This document shows positions 42,928 to 51,760 of a stretch of 64,000 bases of DNA, piece by piece. Origin of the DNA: an uncultured Lachnospiraceae bacterium (GTDB lineage: Bacteria; Bacillota; Clostridia; Lachnospirales; Lachnospiraceae); assembly GCA_900315505.1 (NCBI GenBank), contig OMZG01000001.1:1-64000 (forward strand), written 5' to 3'. Each line of letters opens with the position of its first letter. The first letter of the stretch is position 1. The position numbers and the translations under genes were made by a program. The notes under the pieces were generated by a model that saw nothing but the letters and a program-made list of their open reading frames with translations, did not search any database and was not told the origin of the DNA.

Positions 42928-44019
42928 ATGATCACTAACCAGATATTGCAGAAGACGATAGATGGATTCAGTTCTATCACAAAAGTGGATTTCGCAGTTA
43001 CGGATCCGGAAGGAGCAGTGCTTGCATCTACGATGTCAGATGCATCACAGTACAGCACGCCAACCGTGGACTTCGCCAGGTCTCATGCAGAGAGCCAGGT
43101 CATGGATGGCAGCGAATTTTTCAAGGTCTATGATGACGGCAATCTCGAGTTCATCCTCATTGCAAGGGACGATGACGAGGAGAAGGCTGCCAGCATGGGA
43201 AAGGTGGCGGCATTCCAGCTGACTGAGCTCACAGTGGCTTACAAGGAGAGGTTCGACCGGGACAATTTCATCAAGAATCTCCTGTTGGATAATCTCCTTC
43301 TCGTGGATATCTACAACAGATCCAAGAAGCTGCATATAGATGTCGAGGCACTCAGGGTATGCATCGTCATAGAGATTGACGATGAAAGGAAGCATGGAGA
43401 TGAGCTCGAATGTGTCAGAGGGATATTCGGCAGTAAGAGCCATGACTTTGTCACGGCGGTTGACGAGCAGCATATAATAGTAGTAAAGCAGCTGGCCACC
43501 AACAGCTATGATGAGGTTGAGAAGGCAGCAGAGACGATCTTCAATACGTTCAGGGACAGGGATCAGGCCTTCGTGCGGATTTCCTACGGTACCATAGTCA
43601 CTGATCTGAAGGATGTCTCACGTTCATACAAGGAAGCGACGATGGCGCTTGATGTCGGCAGGATATTTTTCTCAGACAAGCAGATCATCGCCTATTCGGT
43701 GCTCGGCATAGGCCGACTCATTTATCAGCTTCCTATTCCGCTGTGCAAGATGTTCATCGGAGAGATCTTCGGAGACAAATCTCCTGACGATTTCGATGAG
43801 GAGACGCTCACGACGATCAACAAGTTCTTCGAGAACAGCCTCAATGTATCAGAGACCTCGAGACAGCTGTATATTCACAGAAATACGCTTGTATATAGGC
43901 TGGACAAGATCCAGAAAAGCACGGGTCTTGACCTTCGCGTGTTTGACGATGCCATTACTTTCAAAATCGCAATGATGGTGGTAGAATACATGAAGTATAT
44001 GGAGGCACAGGATTTTTGA
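42928..44019 (+). CDS. CdaR/PucR-type regulator upstream of ftsEX
   Basis: A 363-residue regulator. The N-terminal half has a sensory fold like the CdaR sugar-diacid recognition domain (ILQKTIDGFSSITKVDFAVTDPEG), a middle GGDEF-like PucR region follows, and the C-terminal PucR-type helix-turn-helix is clear (SLNVSETSRQLYIHRNTLVYRLDKI). In Clostridia such genes are often linked to ftsEX; the ligand is not known and need not be a sugar acid. The ATG at 42928 follows GGGGGTT; an ATG at 42886 has no ribosome binding site. It overlaps the ftsE start. Confidence 0.82.
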   Translation: MITNQILQKTIDGFSSITKVDFAVTDPEGAVLASTMSDASQYSTPTVDFARSHAESQVMDGSEFFKVYDDGNLEFILIARDDDEEKAASMGKVAAFQLTELTVAYKERFDRDNFIKNLLLDNLLLVDIYNRSKKLHIDVEALRVCIVIEIDDERKHGDELECVRGIFGSKSHDFVTAVDEQHIIVVKQLATNSYDEVEKAAETIFNTFRDRDQAFVRISYGTIVTDLKDVSRSYKEATMALDVGRIFFSDKQIIAYSVLGIGRLIYQLPIPLCKMFIGEIFGDKSPDDFDEETLTTINKFFENSLNVSETSRQLYIHRNTLVYRLDKIQKSTGLDLRVFDDAITFKIAMMVVEYMKYMEAQDF

Positions 44020-44690
44020 TCACACTTACTAATGTCAGCAAGACTTATGAGAAGGGCATAGCGGCTCTAAAGGATATAAATATAGATATCGGTCAGGGCG
44101 AGTTTGTCTTCATCGTAGGTGATTCCGGCTCAGGAAAGTCCACAATGATAAAGCTTCTCCTGAAGGAATTCCCGCCTACCGAGGGGCAGATAGTTGTGGC
44201 AGGAAAGGATCTTTCGAGGATTAAGCACCGTGATATCCCTGAATACAGAAGGAAGGTAGGCTGCGTATTCCAGGACTTCCGTCTGCTGCAGGACCGTAAT
44301 GTTTACGAGAATGTGGCATTCGCCATGAGAGTCACCGGAGCCACGAAGAGGGATATCAAGCGGAGAGTTCCGCAGATGCTCTCACGTGTAGGGCTGGCAA
44401 GCAAGTACAGGTCACTCCCGAGCCATCTGTCAGGCGGTGAGCAGCAGAGGGTGGCAATTGCGAGAGCTCTTGTGAATCACCCGAAGATACTGCTTGCAGA
44501 TGAGCCGACAGGTAATCTGGACGGCCACAATGCCTGGGAGATAATGAAGCTCCTCGATGAGATAAATAAGGACGGGACCACGGTCCTCGTCGTTACACAC
44601 AATATGGAGATAGTCCGCGCAATGAATAAGCGTGTCATCACTATATATAGGGGCACTCTGATGAGCGATGAAGAGGAGGCTGAGCCATGA
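44016..44690 (+). CDS. ftsE: Cell-division ATP-binding protein FtsE
   Basis: A 224-residue ABC ATPase that with FtsX controls peptidoglycan hydrolases at the division site or sidewall. Walker A GDSGSGKST, signature LSGGEQQRVAIARA, Walker B ILLADEPTGNLD and the switch His in VVTHN are present. It starts with TTG at 44016, overlapping the previous stop, with GGAGG 10 bp upstream; no ATG or GTG is available nearby and the N-terminus MITLTNVSKTYEKG matches FtsE well. Overlaps ftsX in ATGA. Confidence 0.96.
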   Translation: MITLTNVSKTYEKGIAALKDINIDIGQGEFVFIVGDSGSGKSTMIKLLLKEFPPTEGQIVVAGKDLSRIKHRDIPEYRRKVGCVFQDFRLLQDRNVYENVAFAMRVTGATKRDIKRRVPQMLSRVGLASKYRSLPSHLSGGEQQRVAIARALVNHPKILLADEPTGNLDGHNAWEIMKLLDEINKDGTTVLVVTHNMEIVRAMNKRVITIYRGTLMSDEEEAEP

Positions 44691-45595
44691 ATTTAAGTTC
44701 CTTTTCATATAATATCAAGCAGGGCCTTAAGAATATCTGGCGAAATAAAATGTTCTCACTGGCGTCTATAGCCACGATGACGGCATGCATTTTTCTCTTC
44801 GGACTCTTCTACGCGATAAGCGTGAATTTCGGCGGGATGCTGCGCAATGCCGAGAAGGGCGTTGCAGTGACGGTATATTTCGATAATAATGCCACCCAGC
44901 CCCAGATAGATAGTATCGGCACGGCGATCAGCAAGCGCAAAGAGGTCAGGTCGTACAAGTTCATTTCGGCGGATGAGGCCTGGAGCGAGTTCCAGAAGAG
45001 CTACTTCGGCAATCACAAGGATGCCGCAGATTCGTTTGCAGACGATAATCCCCTGAAGGATATGGCAAATTATGAGATATATCTGAAGGATGTATCGAAG
45101 CAGAAGTCGCTGGTGAAGTATCTGAATGGTCTTGACGGTGTACGTGAGGTACACCAGTCAGCATCCACGGCACGTACTCTTAGCGATTTCAATACCCTGG
45201 TACAGTTCGTGTCAATGGGCATTATCATAGTGCTCGTGGCGGTAGCCATTTTCCTCATCAGCAATACAGTCACGGTCGGCATCTCCGTCCGCAAGGAGGA
45301 GATAGCCATCATGAAGCTTATTGGAGCGAAGGATTCCTTCGTCAGGGAACCGTTCATAGTAGAAGGCGTGACTATAGGACTCATAGGTTCCATCATACCG
45401 CTACTCATTCTGTACATACTGTATGGCAGGATCATTCATTATGTGGCAGACCGTTTTGACGCTCTGTCAGATATGTTTGCATTCGTACCTATCGGCAGCA
45501 TTTTCAGGATATTGATTCCGGTTTCGCTGATACTCGGTGTTGGCATCGGTTACATCGGTTCAAGACTCACATTAAAGAAGCATCTGCATGTTTGA
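44687..45595 (+). CDS. ftsX: Cell-division permease-like protein FtsX
   Basis: A 302-residue membrane protein with the FtsX layout: a cytoplasmic start (YNIKQGLKNIWRNKMFSLAS), TM1 near 22-45, an extracellular loop of about 120 residues that in other species contacts the peptidoglycan hydrolase or its adaptor, then three helices (about 165-300) with ISVRKEEIAIMKLIGA between TM2 and TM3. It does not transport; it relays ATP hydrolysis by FtsE to the outside. Overlaps ftsE in ATGA and the peptidase gene by 8 bp. Confidence 0.95.
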   Translation: MNLSSFSYNIKQGLKNIWRNKMFSLASIATMTACIFLFGLFYAISVNFGGMLRNAEKGVAVTVYFDNNATQPQIDSIGTAISKRKEVRSYKFISADEAWSEFQKSYFGNHKDAADSFADDNPLKDMANYEIYLKDVSKQKSLVKYLNGLDGVREVHQSASTARTLSDFNTLVQFVSMGIIIVLVAVAIFLISNTVTVGISVRKEEIAIMKLIGAKDSFVREPFIVEGVTIGLIGSIIPLLILYILYGRIIHYVADRFDALSDMFAFVPIGSIFRILIPVSLILGVGIGYIGSRLTLKKHLHV

Positions 45596-46826
45596 TAAAG
45601 ATACAGATAAGGAAACTTCGCCCGAATTCAGGAAAGGAGTCCTGACAGGTGTCATAGCTGTGCTGATTGTCATAGCTGTGCTCCTGTTCGGCTTCTGGCT
45701 GTTTATCGGGCGAAATATTGATACAGATTTTTTAAATATAAAATCAATTGCAAAGGTAAAGACCATTTCAGGGCTTATCGACAAATACTACTATAAGGAT
45801 ATCTCCGATTCGAAGAAGGAGACCGGTGTCTATAAGGGCCTGATGAAGGCAATGGACGATCCTTATACCGAGTACATGACTCCGTCTGAGTATAAGGAAC
45901 AGCAGCAGGAGACCTCGGGAGAGTATGTGGGGATCGGCATCTCGGTATCGAAAGATGCTTCGTCCAACGAGGTAAAGGTGATAAAGGTATTCCCTGACTC
46001 GCCGGCAGAAGATGCTGGCATTGCGAATGGTGATATCATCATCGCAGCCGACGGCTACACAGCTTCGGATCTGTCATTGTCTGATTTTACCAAGAGAATA
46101 AAGGGAAAAAAGGGTAGCAGTGTCACAATAGTCTATTCCCATAAGGGGGAAAAGCATACGGTAAAGGCCAAGCGAGACAGCGTCACATCTCCGTCTGTCT
46201 GGGGCACGATGCTTGACAAAGAAGACGGTATCGGTTATATAAATATAGCCGAGTTCAACGGTACGACAACAGAAGAGTTTGAAAAAGAGCTGAAATCCCT
46301 CAAGAAACAGGGCGTGAAGGCTGTGATCTATGACCTCAGGACGAATCCGGGAGGCCTCGTGGATTCTGTGACAAAGATACTCGATGATATCCTGCCGAAG
46401 GGCACTACCGTCTACATGATGGACAAGTACGGCAAGAAGACGACGTACACCTCAGATGATAAGAAGCAGGAGAAGCTGCCGACGGTGGTTCTCGTATCGG
46501 GAGATACGGCATCAGCAGCAGAGATCTTTTCCGGGGCAGTCCGTGATTTCAAATACGGCACGCTTATCGGTACGAAGACCTTCGGTAAGGGAATCGTGCA
46601 GCAGGAATTTACCTTAGGCGATGGCTCTGCTCTCAAGATGACGGTCGAGAGATATTTCACACCGGACGGCGAATGCATCCACAAGAAGGGCATCAAGCCG
46701 GATATAGTGCTTAAGTATAAGTACGACGGCGATGCATCAAAGGTGACAGACCTGTCGGACTACGATTTTTCAAAAGATAATCAGGTACAGAAGGGGATCA
46801 GTGTGCTGAAGGAGAAACTGAAATAA
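45588..46826 (+). CDS. S41 carboxyl-terminal processing peptidase (Ctp) with PDZ domain
   Basis: A 412-residue membrane-anchored protease: a cytoplasmic N-terminus, one helix (about 20-45), a PDZ domain (about 108-185, YVGIGISVSKDA ... SPAEDAGIANGDIIIAADG) and an S41 catalytic domain with nucleophile Ser near 309 in GDTASAAEIFSGAV and the general-base Lys about 25 residues later in TFGKGIVQ. It acts on extracytoplasmic substrates. Linkage to ftsEX is common in Clostridia and suggests a role in processing a hydrolase or adaptor. Overlaps ftsX by 8 bp and prfB in TAATG. Confidence 0.95.
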   Translation: MFDKDTDKETSPEFRKGVLTGVIAVLIVIAVLLFGFWLFIGRNIDTDFLNIKSIAKVKTISGLIDKYYYKDISDSKKETGVYKGLMKAMDDPYTEYMTPSEYKEQQQETSGEYVGIGISVSKDASSNEVKVIKVFPDSPAEDAGIANGDIIIAADGYTASDLSLSDFTKRIKGKKGSSVTIVYSHKGEKHTVKAKRDSVTSPSVWGTMLDKEDGIGYINIAEFNGTTTEEFEKELKSLKKQGVKAVIYDLRTNPGGLVDSVTKILDDILPKGTTVYMMDKYGKKTTYTSDDKKQEKLPTVVLVSGDTASAAEIFSGAVRDFKYGTLIGTKTFGKGIVQQEFTLGDGSALKMTVERYFTPDGECIHKKGIKPDIVLKYKYDGDASKVTDLSDYDFSKDNQVQKGISVLKEKLK

Positions 46827-47968
46827 TGCTAGAATTTGACCAGATGAAAAGTGAGCTCGCAAGCTACGAACCTGCTCTGAAGGAGGTTCTGGGCTCTCTT
46901 GATATAGAAGGAAAAAAGAACAGGATCCAGGAGATGGAGCGTGAAATGGAGGCTCCTGATTTCTGGAACGACTCTGAGAAGGCCACCCAGAAGAGCCAGA
47001 CCCTGAAGAGTCTGAAGGATGATGTGGCCGTGGCTGATGCACTCCAGCAGAAGTATGAGGATATAGAGACATTCATCGAGATGGATTCAGAGATGGATGA
47101 GGATGATCCCTCTATGCTTGAGGATGCGAAAAAAGAGTTTGACGAGTTCAGGAAGGATCTCGAGGCACTTCGTCTCAAGACACTTCTCTCAGGGAAGTAT
47201 GACCACAACAATGCCATAGTCACTCTTCATGCCGGAGCCGGCGGAACTGAGGCCATGGACTGGACATCAATGCTCTACAGGATGTATACGAAGTGGGCAG
47301 ACAAGCATGGCTTCGGAATAGAGCTTCTCGATGAAGTCGAGGGTGATGAGGCCGGCCTGCAGTCAGTCACTTTCCAGGTAAATGGAGAGAATGCCTACGG
47401 ATACCTGAGGTCTGAGAAGGGCGTGCACAGACTCGTGCGTATTTCGCCGTTCAATGCGAATGGCAAGAGACAGACCTCATTTTCAAATGCAGACGTAATG
47501 CCGGAGCTGAAGGATGCACCGGATATAGAGATCAGGGATGAGGATATCAGGGTCGATACCTACCGTTCAAGCGGAGCCGGCGGACAGCATATCAATAAGA
47601 CCTCATCAGCCATCCGTATCACGCATTTCCCTACGGGAATCGTCGTTACCTGCCAGAATGAGCGAAGCCAGCACATGAATAAGGACAAGGCCATGGAAAT
47701 GCTCCGTGCCAAGCTCGAACTCCTGAGAGAGCAGGAGCAGGAACAGAAGGAGGCCGACATCCGGGGCGATGTGAATTCCATAAGCTGGGGCAACCAGATC
47801 CGCTCATACGTCTTCCAGCCATACACAATGGTGAAGGACCTGCGCACCGGCGAGGAGACCTCGAATGTAGACGGTGTGATGGACGGCGACCTTGACCCGT
47901 TCATGAATGCCTACCTCAAGTGGTGCTCGCTAGGCAAGCCGAAGCGCGGTGTCACAGACACAGAATAA
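46826..47968 (+). CDS. prfB: Peptide chain release factor 2, without programmed frameshift
   Basis: A 380-residue release factor that ends translation at UGA and UAA. The tripeptide SPF near 209 is the stop-codon reader of RF2 and GAGGQHINKT near 249-258 holds the catalytic GGQ. The reading frame is continuous from an ATG that overlaps the ctp stop (TAATG), with AAGGAG 9 bp upstream. Most bacteria have an in-frame UGA and a frameshift near codon 25; the short upstream frame here hits a stop after five codons and has no start, so the autoregulatory frameshift is absent. Confidence 0.96.
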   Translation: MLEFDQMKSELASYEPALKEVLGSLDIEGKKNRIQEMEREMEAPDFWNDSEKATQKSQTLKSLKDDVAVADALQQKYEDIETFIEMDSEMDEDDPSMLEDAKKEFDEFRKDLEALRLKTLLSGKYDHNNAIVTLHAGAGGTEAMDWTSMLYRMYTKWADKHGFGIELLDEVEGDEAGLQSVTFQVNGENAYGYLRSEKGVHRLVRISPFNANGKRQTSFSNADVMPELKDAPDIEIRDEDIRVDTYRSSGAGGQHINKTSSAIRITHFPTGIVVTCQNERSQHMNKDKAMEMLRAKLELLREQEQEQKEADIRGDVNSISWGNQIRSYVFQPYTMVKDLRTGEETSNVDGVMDGDLDPFMNAYLKWCSLGKPKRGVTDTE

Positions 47969-47976
47969 TTTTATAC

Positions 47977-48005
47977 TTGACAGACGCTGCCGTTCATGGT
48001 ATCCT
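47977..48005 (+). promoter_or_regulatory. Promoter of the rpmG-secE-nusG operon
   Basis: TTGACA (47977-47982), a 17-bp spacer and TATCCT (48000-48005). The leader runs about 125 nt to rpmG and contains a T run at about 48030-48037 with no clear stem before it. Confidence 0.7.
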
Positions 48006-48137
48006 AGTTAGGCTATGGATGACAGGGTCTTTTTTTTATGCTCTGAATTATGAATGGATAGCGGCTGTTCATGACTCACGGGTATGAAGGGAAGCCCACA
48101 GACAACACACACAATAACTGATTTGGAGGTGGAAGTT

Positions 48138-48287
48138 GTGCGTACAAAGATAACACTTGCCTGCACAGAATGTCAGCACAGAAACTACAATCTGACAAAG
48201 GACAAGAAGACACATCCTGAAAGGATGGAGACCAAAAAGTACTGCCCGTTCTGCAGAAAGCATACTTTACACAAAGAGACAAAGTAA
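48138..48287 (+). CDS. rpmG: 50S ribosomal protein L33
   Basis: A 49-residue L33 with a four-Cys zinc-binding arrangement, CTEC near 9-12 and CPFC near 36-39, that is, the zinc-containing form. It starts with GTG at 48138, seven bases after GGAGGT; the in-frame ATG at 48084 would add a non-homologous extension. First gene of the rpmG-secE-nusG cluster, the classical Firmicutes order. Confidence 0.95.
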   Translation: MRTKITLACTECQHRNYNLTKDKKTHPERMETKKYCPFCRKHTLHKETK

Positions 48288-48299
48288 AGGAGCGCTACT

Positions 48300-48512
48300 A
48301 TGGCAGAAAGCAATGCAAAGACAAAGAAGAAGACCATGTCAGAGCGTTGGGAAGGCGTAAAGGACGAGTTCCGCAAGATCGTATGGGCAGATGCTCCTAC
48401 AGTGGGACGCCAGACAGCAGCAACAGTCATTATTTCAGTGATACTTGCACTGCTCATCGTCATTTTCGATATGCTTATCCAGTATGGCTATGACAAGCTC
48501 ATCAAGCTTTAA
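48300..48512 (+). CDS. secE: Preprotein translocase subunit SecE
   Basis: A 70-residue protein with one C-terminal membrane helix (about 42-63) preceded by the conserved amphipathic WEGVKDEFRKIVWADAPTV. It clamps SecY in the translocon. Length is typical for the short Gram-positive form. AAAGGAG precedes the ATG by 10 bp. Confidence 0.95.
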   Translation: MAESNAKTKKKTMSERWEGVKDEFRKIVWADAPTVGRQTAATVIISVILALLIVIFDMLIQYGYDKLIKL

Positions 48513-48526
48513 TCGGAGGACATGCA

Positions 48527-49045
48527 ATGGCAGATACAGAGGCTAAGTGGTATGTGGCTCATACCTATTCAGGATATGAGAACAAGGTAAAGACCACAAT
48601 TGAAGAGGCCGCCAGGAATCGTCATATTGAGGACCAGATCCAGAAGGTCCTGATACCTACAGAGGATGTGGTAGAGGTCAGGGATGGCAAGAGCGATACG
48701 AAGCAGCACAAGCTTTTCCCGGGATATGTGATGATTAAGATGGTCATGAACGATGATACATGGTATATCGTAAGGAATACCAGAGGTGTCACCGGATTTG
48801 TAGGCCCGGAGAGCAAGCCGGTACCCCTTTCTGATATGGAAGTAAGGAGCATGGGCGTGAAGACGGCAGTCAGATCAGATCTGGAGGTCGGCGATACTGT
48901 CTCTGTACTCAATGGTGCCTGGAAGGGCACAACGAGTGTCATTACCTCGATGAATGCAAAGAAGCAGACGGTTACCATCAACGCAGAGATGTTCGGGCGT
49001 GAGACTCCGGTAGAGCTCAAGCTCGCAGACGTAAAGAAAGTTTAA
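48527..49045 (+). CDS. nusG: Transcription termination/antitermination factor NusG
   Basis: A 172-residue NusG: the NGN domain (KWYVAHTYSGYENKVKTTIE ... LFPGYVMIKMVMNDDTWYIVRNT) contacts RNA polymerase, and the C-terminal KOW domain contains VGDTVSVLNGAWKGTT. GGAGGAC lies before the ATG. Standard position between secE and rplK. Confidence 0.97.
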   Translation: MADTEAKWYVAHTYSGYENKVKTTIEEAARNRHIEDQIQKVLIPTEDVVEVRDGKSDTKQHKLFPGYVMIKMVMNDDTWYIVRNTRGVTGFVGPESKPVPLSDMEVRSMGVKTAVRSDLEVGDTVSVLNGAWKGTTSVITSMNAKKQTVTINAEMFGRETPVELKLADVKKV

Positions 49046-49063
49046 CTAGGAGGATGATTCAAA

Positions 49064-49489
49064 GTGGCTAAGAAGATCGAAGGTTATATCAAGCTTCAGA
49101 TTCAGGCCGGCAAAGCTACACCGGCACCACCAGTCGGACCAGCACTTGGTCAGCACGGTGTCAATATCGTGGAGTTCACGAAACAGTTCAACGCAAAGAC
49201 CGCTGATATGGGCGATACGATCGTTCCTACAATTATCACGGTTTATGCCGACAGGAGCTTCTCATTTATCACGAAGACTCCACCAGCTGCAGTTCTTATC
49301 AAGAAGGCCTGCAAGCTTCAGAAGGCATCAGGCGAGCCTAATAAGAATAAGGTTGCCAAGATTACCAGGGCTCAGCTTCAGGAGATTGCTGAGACCAAGA
49401 TGCCTGACCTTAACGCAGCAAACATTGATTCCGCTATATCAATGATCGCTGGAACAGCCCGTTCAATGGGTGTCGAGGTCGAAGGCTAA
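49064..49489 (+). CDS. rplK: 50S ribosomal protein L11
   Basis: A 141-residue L11, part of the GTPase-associated centre. Conserved starts [24 protein letters not shown] and the C-terminal RNA-binding [11 protein letters not shown] are present. It begins with GTG at 49064, with AGGAGG ten bases upstream. Confidence 0.97.
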   Translation: MAKKIEGYIKLQIQAGKATPAPPVGPALGQHGVNIVEFTKQFNAKTADMGDTIVPTIITVYADRSFSFITKTPPAAVLIKKACKLQKASGEPNKNKVAKITRAQLQEIAETKMPDLNAANIDSAISMIAGTARSMGVEVEG

Positions 49490-49537
49490 TAGACGAAGGC
49501 GAAGCCCTAGTCATTAGACCAGTAAGTGCTAAGAATT

Positions 49538-49568
49538 GTGGGAGGGAACCTCTTCCCATATAGACCAC
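49538..49568 (+). promoter_or_regulatory. Putative L1-binding leader before rplA
   Basis: GTGGGAGGG and CCC...GACCAC segments form the short internal-loop hairpin usually found between rplK and rplA in Firmicutes, where L1 protein binds its own mRNA to repress translation. The GACCAC arm ends just before the AGGAGG of rplA. Confidence 0.55.
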
Positions 49569-49586
49569 AGGAGGAATTTTTTCATC

Positions 49587-50282
49587 ATGAAAAGAGGAAA
49601 AAAGTATCAGGACGCAGTAAAGTCCTATGATAAATCAAAGCAGTACGATGCAGCAGAAGCAGTTGCAATCGTTAAGAAAAACGCCACAGCCAAGTTCGAC
49701 GAGACAGTCGAGGTTCATATCCGTACAGGATGTGATGGACGTCACGCTGATCAGCAGATTCGTGGTGCGGTAGTTCTTCCTCATGGAACAGGTAAGACTG
49801 TACGTGTCCTTGTATTCGCAAAGGGTGCAAAGGCAGATGAGGCTACAGCAGCAGGTGCTGATTATGTTGGCGGCGAAGAGCTCATTCCGAAGATTCAGAA
49901 TGAGGGCTGGCTTGATTTCGATGTAGTAGTAGCTACACCGGATATGATGAGCGTTGTTGGACGTCTCGGACGTGTTCTCGGACCTAAGGGTCTCATGCCG
50001 AACCCTAAGGCAGGAACAGTCACAATGGATGTCACCAAGGCTATCAATGATATCAAAGCCGGTAAGATCGAGTATCGTCTGGACAAGGCTAATATCATCC
50101 ATGTACCAGTAGGAAAGGCTTCATTCAGCGAAGCTGATCTTGCTGACAACTTCCAGGCTCTTATGGATGCTATTGTCAAGGCACGTCCAAGCACCCTCAA
50201 GGGTACTTACCTGAAGAACATCACCATTACCTCAACAATGGGTCCTGGTGTTCGTGTAAATTCAGTTCCTTACGGAATGTAA
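49587..50282 (+). CDS. rplA: 50S ribosomal protein L1
   Basis: A 231-residue L1 ([20 protein letters not shown] start; [22 protein letters not shown] signature; SSTMGPG-like [10 protein letters not shown] end). The start at 49587 is preceded by AGGAGGA; the longer frame from 49536 runs through the leader hairpin and is rejected. Confidence 0.97.
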   Translation: MKRGKKYQDAVKSYDKSKQYDAAEAVAIVKKNATAKFDETVEVHIRTGCDGRHADQQIRGAVVLPHGTGKTVRVLVFAKGAKADEATAAGADYVGGEELIPKIQNEGWLDFDVVVATPDMMSVVGRLGRVLGPKGLMPNPKAGTVTMDVTKAINDIKAGKIEYRLDKANIIHVPVGKASFSEADLADNFQALMDAIVKARPSTLKGTYLKNITITSTMGPGVRVNSVPYGM

Positions 50283-50289
50283 TTTTTAC

Positions 50290-50318
50290 TTGACAAGACA
50301 GTCCAAAAGATATATTAT
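50290..50318 (+). promoter_or_regulatory. Promoter of rplJ-rplL
   Basis: TTGACA (50290-50295), a 17-bp spacer and TATTAT (50313-50318), directly after the rplA stop. Confidence 0.8.
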
Positions 50319-50324
50319 TTAAAA

Positions 50325-50434
50325 GCTTGCCATAGACAGCAGGTGGTCGCGAGGCCGTAACGCAAGTCAACCTGCCGAGGTAATGATTGGTTATGATCAT
50401 TCTTGAATCCTGTGGCGCGTCCACAGGATTTTTT
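50325..50434 (+). promoter_or_regulatory. L10 leader with attenuator
   Basis: The leader before rplJ has the pattern of the L10 leader motif: GACAGCAGGTGGTCGCGAGG and AACCTGCCGAGG segments pair to form the kink-turn structure bound by the L10(L12)4 complex. It is followed by a strong terminator, AATCCTGTGG/CCACAGGATT (50406-50430) plus TTTT, allowing feedback by transcription attenuation. Confidence 0.8.
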
Positions 50435-50474
50435 ATTGCAGGCAGCAATACAATACTTACAGGAGGTATAGAAT

Positions 50475-51011
50475 TTGGCTAAAGTAGAATTAAAACAGCC
50501 AGTCGTAGACGAGATCTCAGAGCAGATCAAGGATGCGCAGTCAGTTGTTCTTGTTGACTACCGTGGCCTTACTGTTGCACAGGACACAGATCTGCGTAAG
50601 CAGCTCCGTGAAGCCGGATGCACATACAAGGTCTACAAGAACACAATGATGAAGCGTGCATTCGCCGGCACAGACTGTGAGCAGCTCAGTGACCTTCTTG
50701 AAGGAACCAATGCTATCGCAATCTCAAAGGACGATGCAACAGCACCGGCACGTATCATCACAAAGGTAGCAAAGGATGCACCTGCACTTGAGATCAAGGC
50801 CGGTATCGTAGAGGGTTCATACTACGATGCAGCAGGAATGAAGACAATCGCAAGTGTTCCATCAAGAGACGAGCTTCTTTCACGTCTCCTTGGTTCTCTC
50901 CAGAGCCCGATCACAAATTTCGCTCGCGTTCTGAAGCAGATCGCAGACAAGGGTGGCGGCGATGCAGCAGAAGCAGCAGCACCGGCAGAAGAAGCACCGG
51001 CAGCCGAGTAA
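50475..51011 (+). CDS. rplJ: 50S ribosomal protein L10
   Basis: A 178-residue L10, base of the ribosomal stalk. The N-terminal VVLVDYRGLTVAQDTDLRKQLR and VYKNTMMKRAF are diagnostic; the Ala/Pro/Glu-rich tail is the usual L7/L12-binding extension. It starts with TTG at 50475, about nine bases after AGGAGG. Confidence 0.97.
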   Translation: MAKVELKQPVVDEISEQIKDAQSVVLVDYRGLTVAQDTDLRKQLREAGCTYKVYKNTMMKRAFAGTDCEQLSDLLEGTNAIAISKDDATAPARIITKVAKDAPALEIKAGIVEGSYYDAAGMKTIASVPSRDELLSRLLGSLQSPITNFARVLKQIADKGGGDAAEAAAPAEEAPAAE

Positions 51012-51079
51012 CGGTTAGCGAAGTGGTCAGGGCGTGCGCCCGGATCATACAAAACAGATATCTATAGACATGACACAGG

Positions 51080-51114
51080 CAGGAGCGTGAGTGCGAATCA
51101 GCTCCTGCCGGGAT
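51080..51114 (+). promoter_or_regulatory. Hairpin between rplJ and rplL
   Basis: GGCAGGAGC and GCTCCTGCC form a perfect 9-bp stem with a 13-nt loop and no T run. It may be an RNA processing or stability element that lets L12 be made in excess over L10. Confidence 0.45.
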
Positions 51115-51146
51115 GAATCCTGAATTTAGTTTTGGAGGAAAAACAA

Positions 51147-51524
51147 ATGGCAAAGATGACAACAGACGAGTTTATCGCAGCAATCAAAGAGCTTTCAGTT
51201 CTTGAACTTAATGACCTTGTAAAGGCATGTGAGGAAGAGTTCGGCGTATCTGCAGCAGCAGGCGTTGTAGTAGCAGCAGGCGGCGCAGCTGGCGGAGACG
51301 CAGCTGAGGAGAAGGACAGCTTCGATGTAGAGCTCACAGAGATCGGACCAAATAAGGTTAAGGTCATCAAGGTAGTTCGTGAGGCAACAGGCCTTGGACT
51401 CAAGGAAGCTAAGGATCTCGTTGATTCAGCTCCAAAGGTTATCAAGGAAGGCGCTGATAAGGCAACAGCAGATGACCTCAAGGCAAAGCTCGAGGAGCAG
51501 GGAGCAAAGGTTACTCTTAAGTAA
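51147..51524 (+). CDS. rplL: 50S ribosomal protein L7/L12
   Basis: A 125-residue stalk protein: the N-terminal dimerisation helix ([22 protein letters not shown]), an Ala/Gly hinge, and the C-terminal factor-binding domain with [22 protein letters not shown]. The ATG at 51147 follows TTGGAGGA; a TTG at 51132 belongs to the ribosome binding site. Confidence 0.97.
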   Translation: MAKMTTDEFIAAIKELSVLELNDLVKACEEEFGVSAAAGVVVAAGGAAGGDAAEEKDSFDVELTEIGPNKVKVIKVVREATGLGLKEAKDLVDSAPKVIKEGADKATADDLKAKLEEQGAKVTLK

Positions 51525-51530
51525 TTCAAG

Positions 51531-51551
51531 AGTTAAAAGTTAATAGTTAAG
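51531..51551 (+). repeat. Heptameric AGTTNNN tandem array 2
   Basis: Three 7-bp units (AGTTAAA, AGTTAAT, AGTTAAG) directly after rplL, of the same kind as arrays at 33171 and 63384. Confidence 0.55.
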
Positions 51552-51558
51552 AGGCAAG

Positions 51559-51595
51559 CTCCGCGGATCCCGGAAAGGGGTCTGCGGAGTTTTTT
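51559..51595 (+). terminator. Terminator of the rplJ-rplL operon
   Basis: CTCCGCGGATCCC, loop GGAAA and GGGGTCTGCGGAG form a 13-bp stem followed by six T. Confidence 0.9.
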
Positions 51596-51626
51596 ATTGA
51601 AAACAAATCCTGAGCTCAAAAACTCC

Positions 51627-51710
51627 TTGACACCCGCTTGATATTTGTGATAAACTGTACGTTGCTGTATTATCAGAAAAGTGGGTAAAGGGCCTTTTTT
51701 GCCCTTTTTT
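51627..51710 (+). promoter_or_regulatory. rpoBC promoter and leader attenuator
   Basis: TTGACA (51627-51632), 16 bp, then an extended -10 TG-T-GATAAA (51646-51654). About 30 bp downstream AAAGGGC (51687-51693) and GCCCTTT (51701-51707) form a hairpin ending in T residues. A terminator this close to the start would let transcription of rpoBC be cut short, a possible feedback on RNA polymerase level. Confidence 0.6.
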
Positions 51711-51760
51711 ATGGTAATACTCATAGAACAAGGTCAACTTTTACTGAAAGGGAATGCCAA

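Noticed and set aside
46826..46842. Programmed frameshift in prfB
   Set aside because: A TTTGAC sequence is present, but the alternative frame is closed after five codons and has no start, so the annotated frame is complete.
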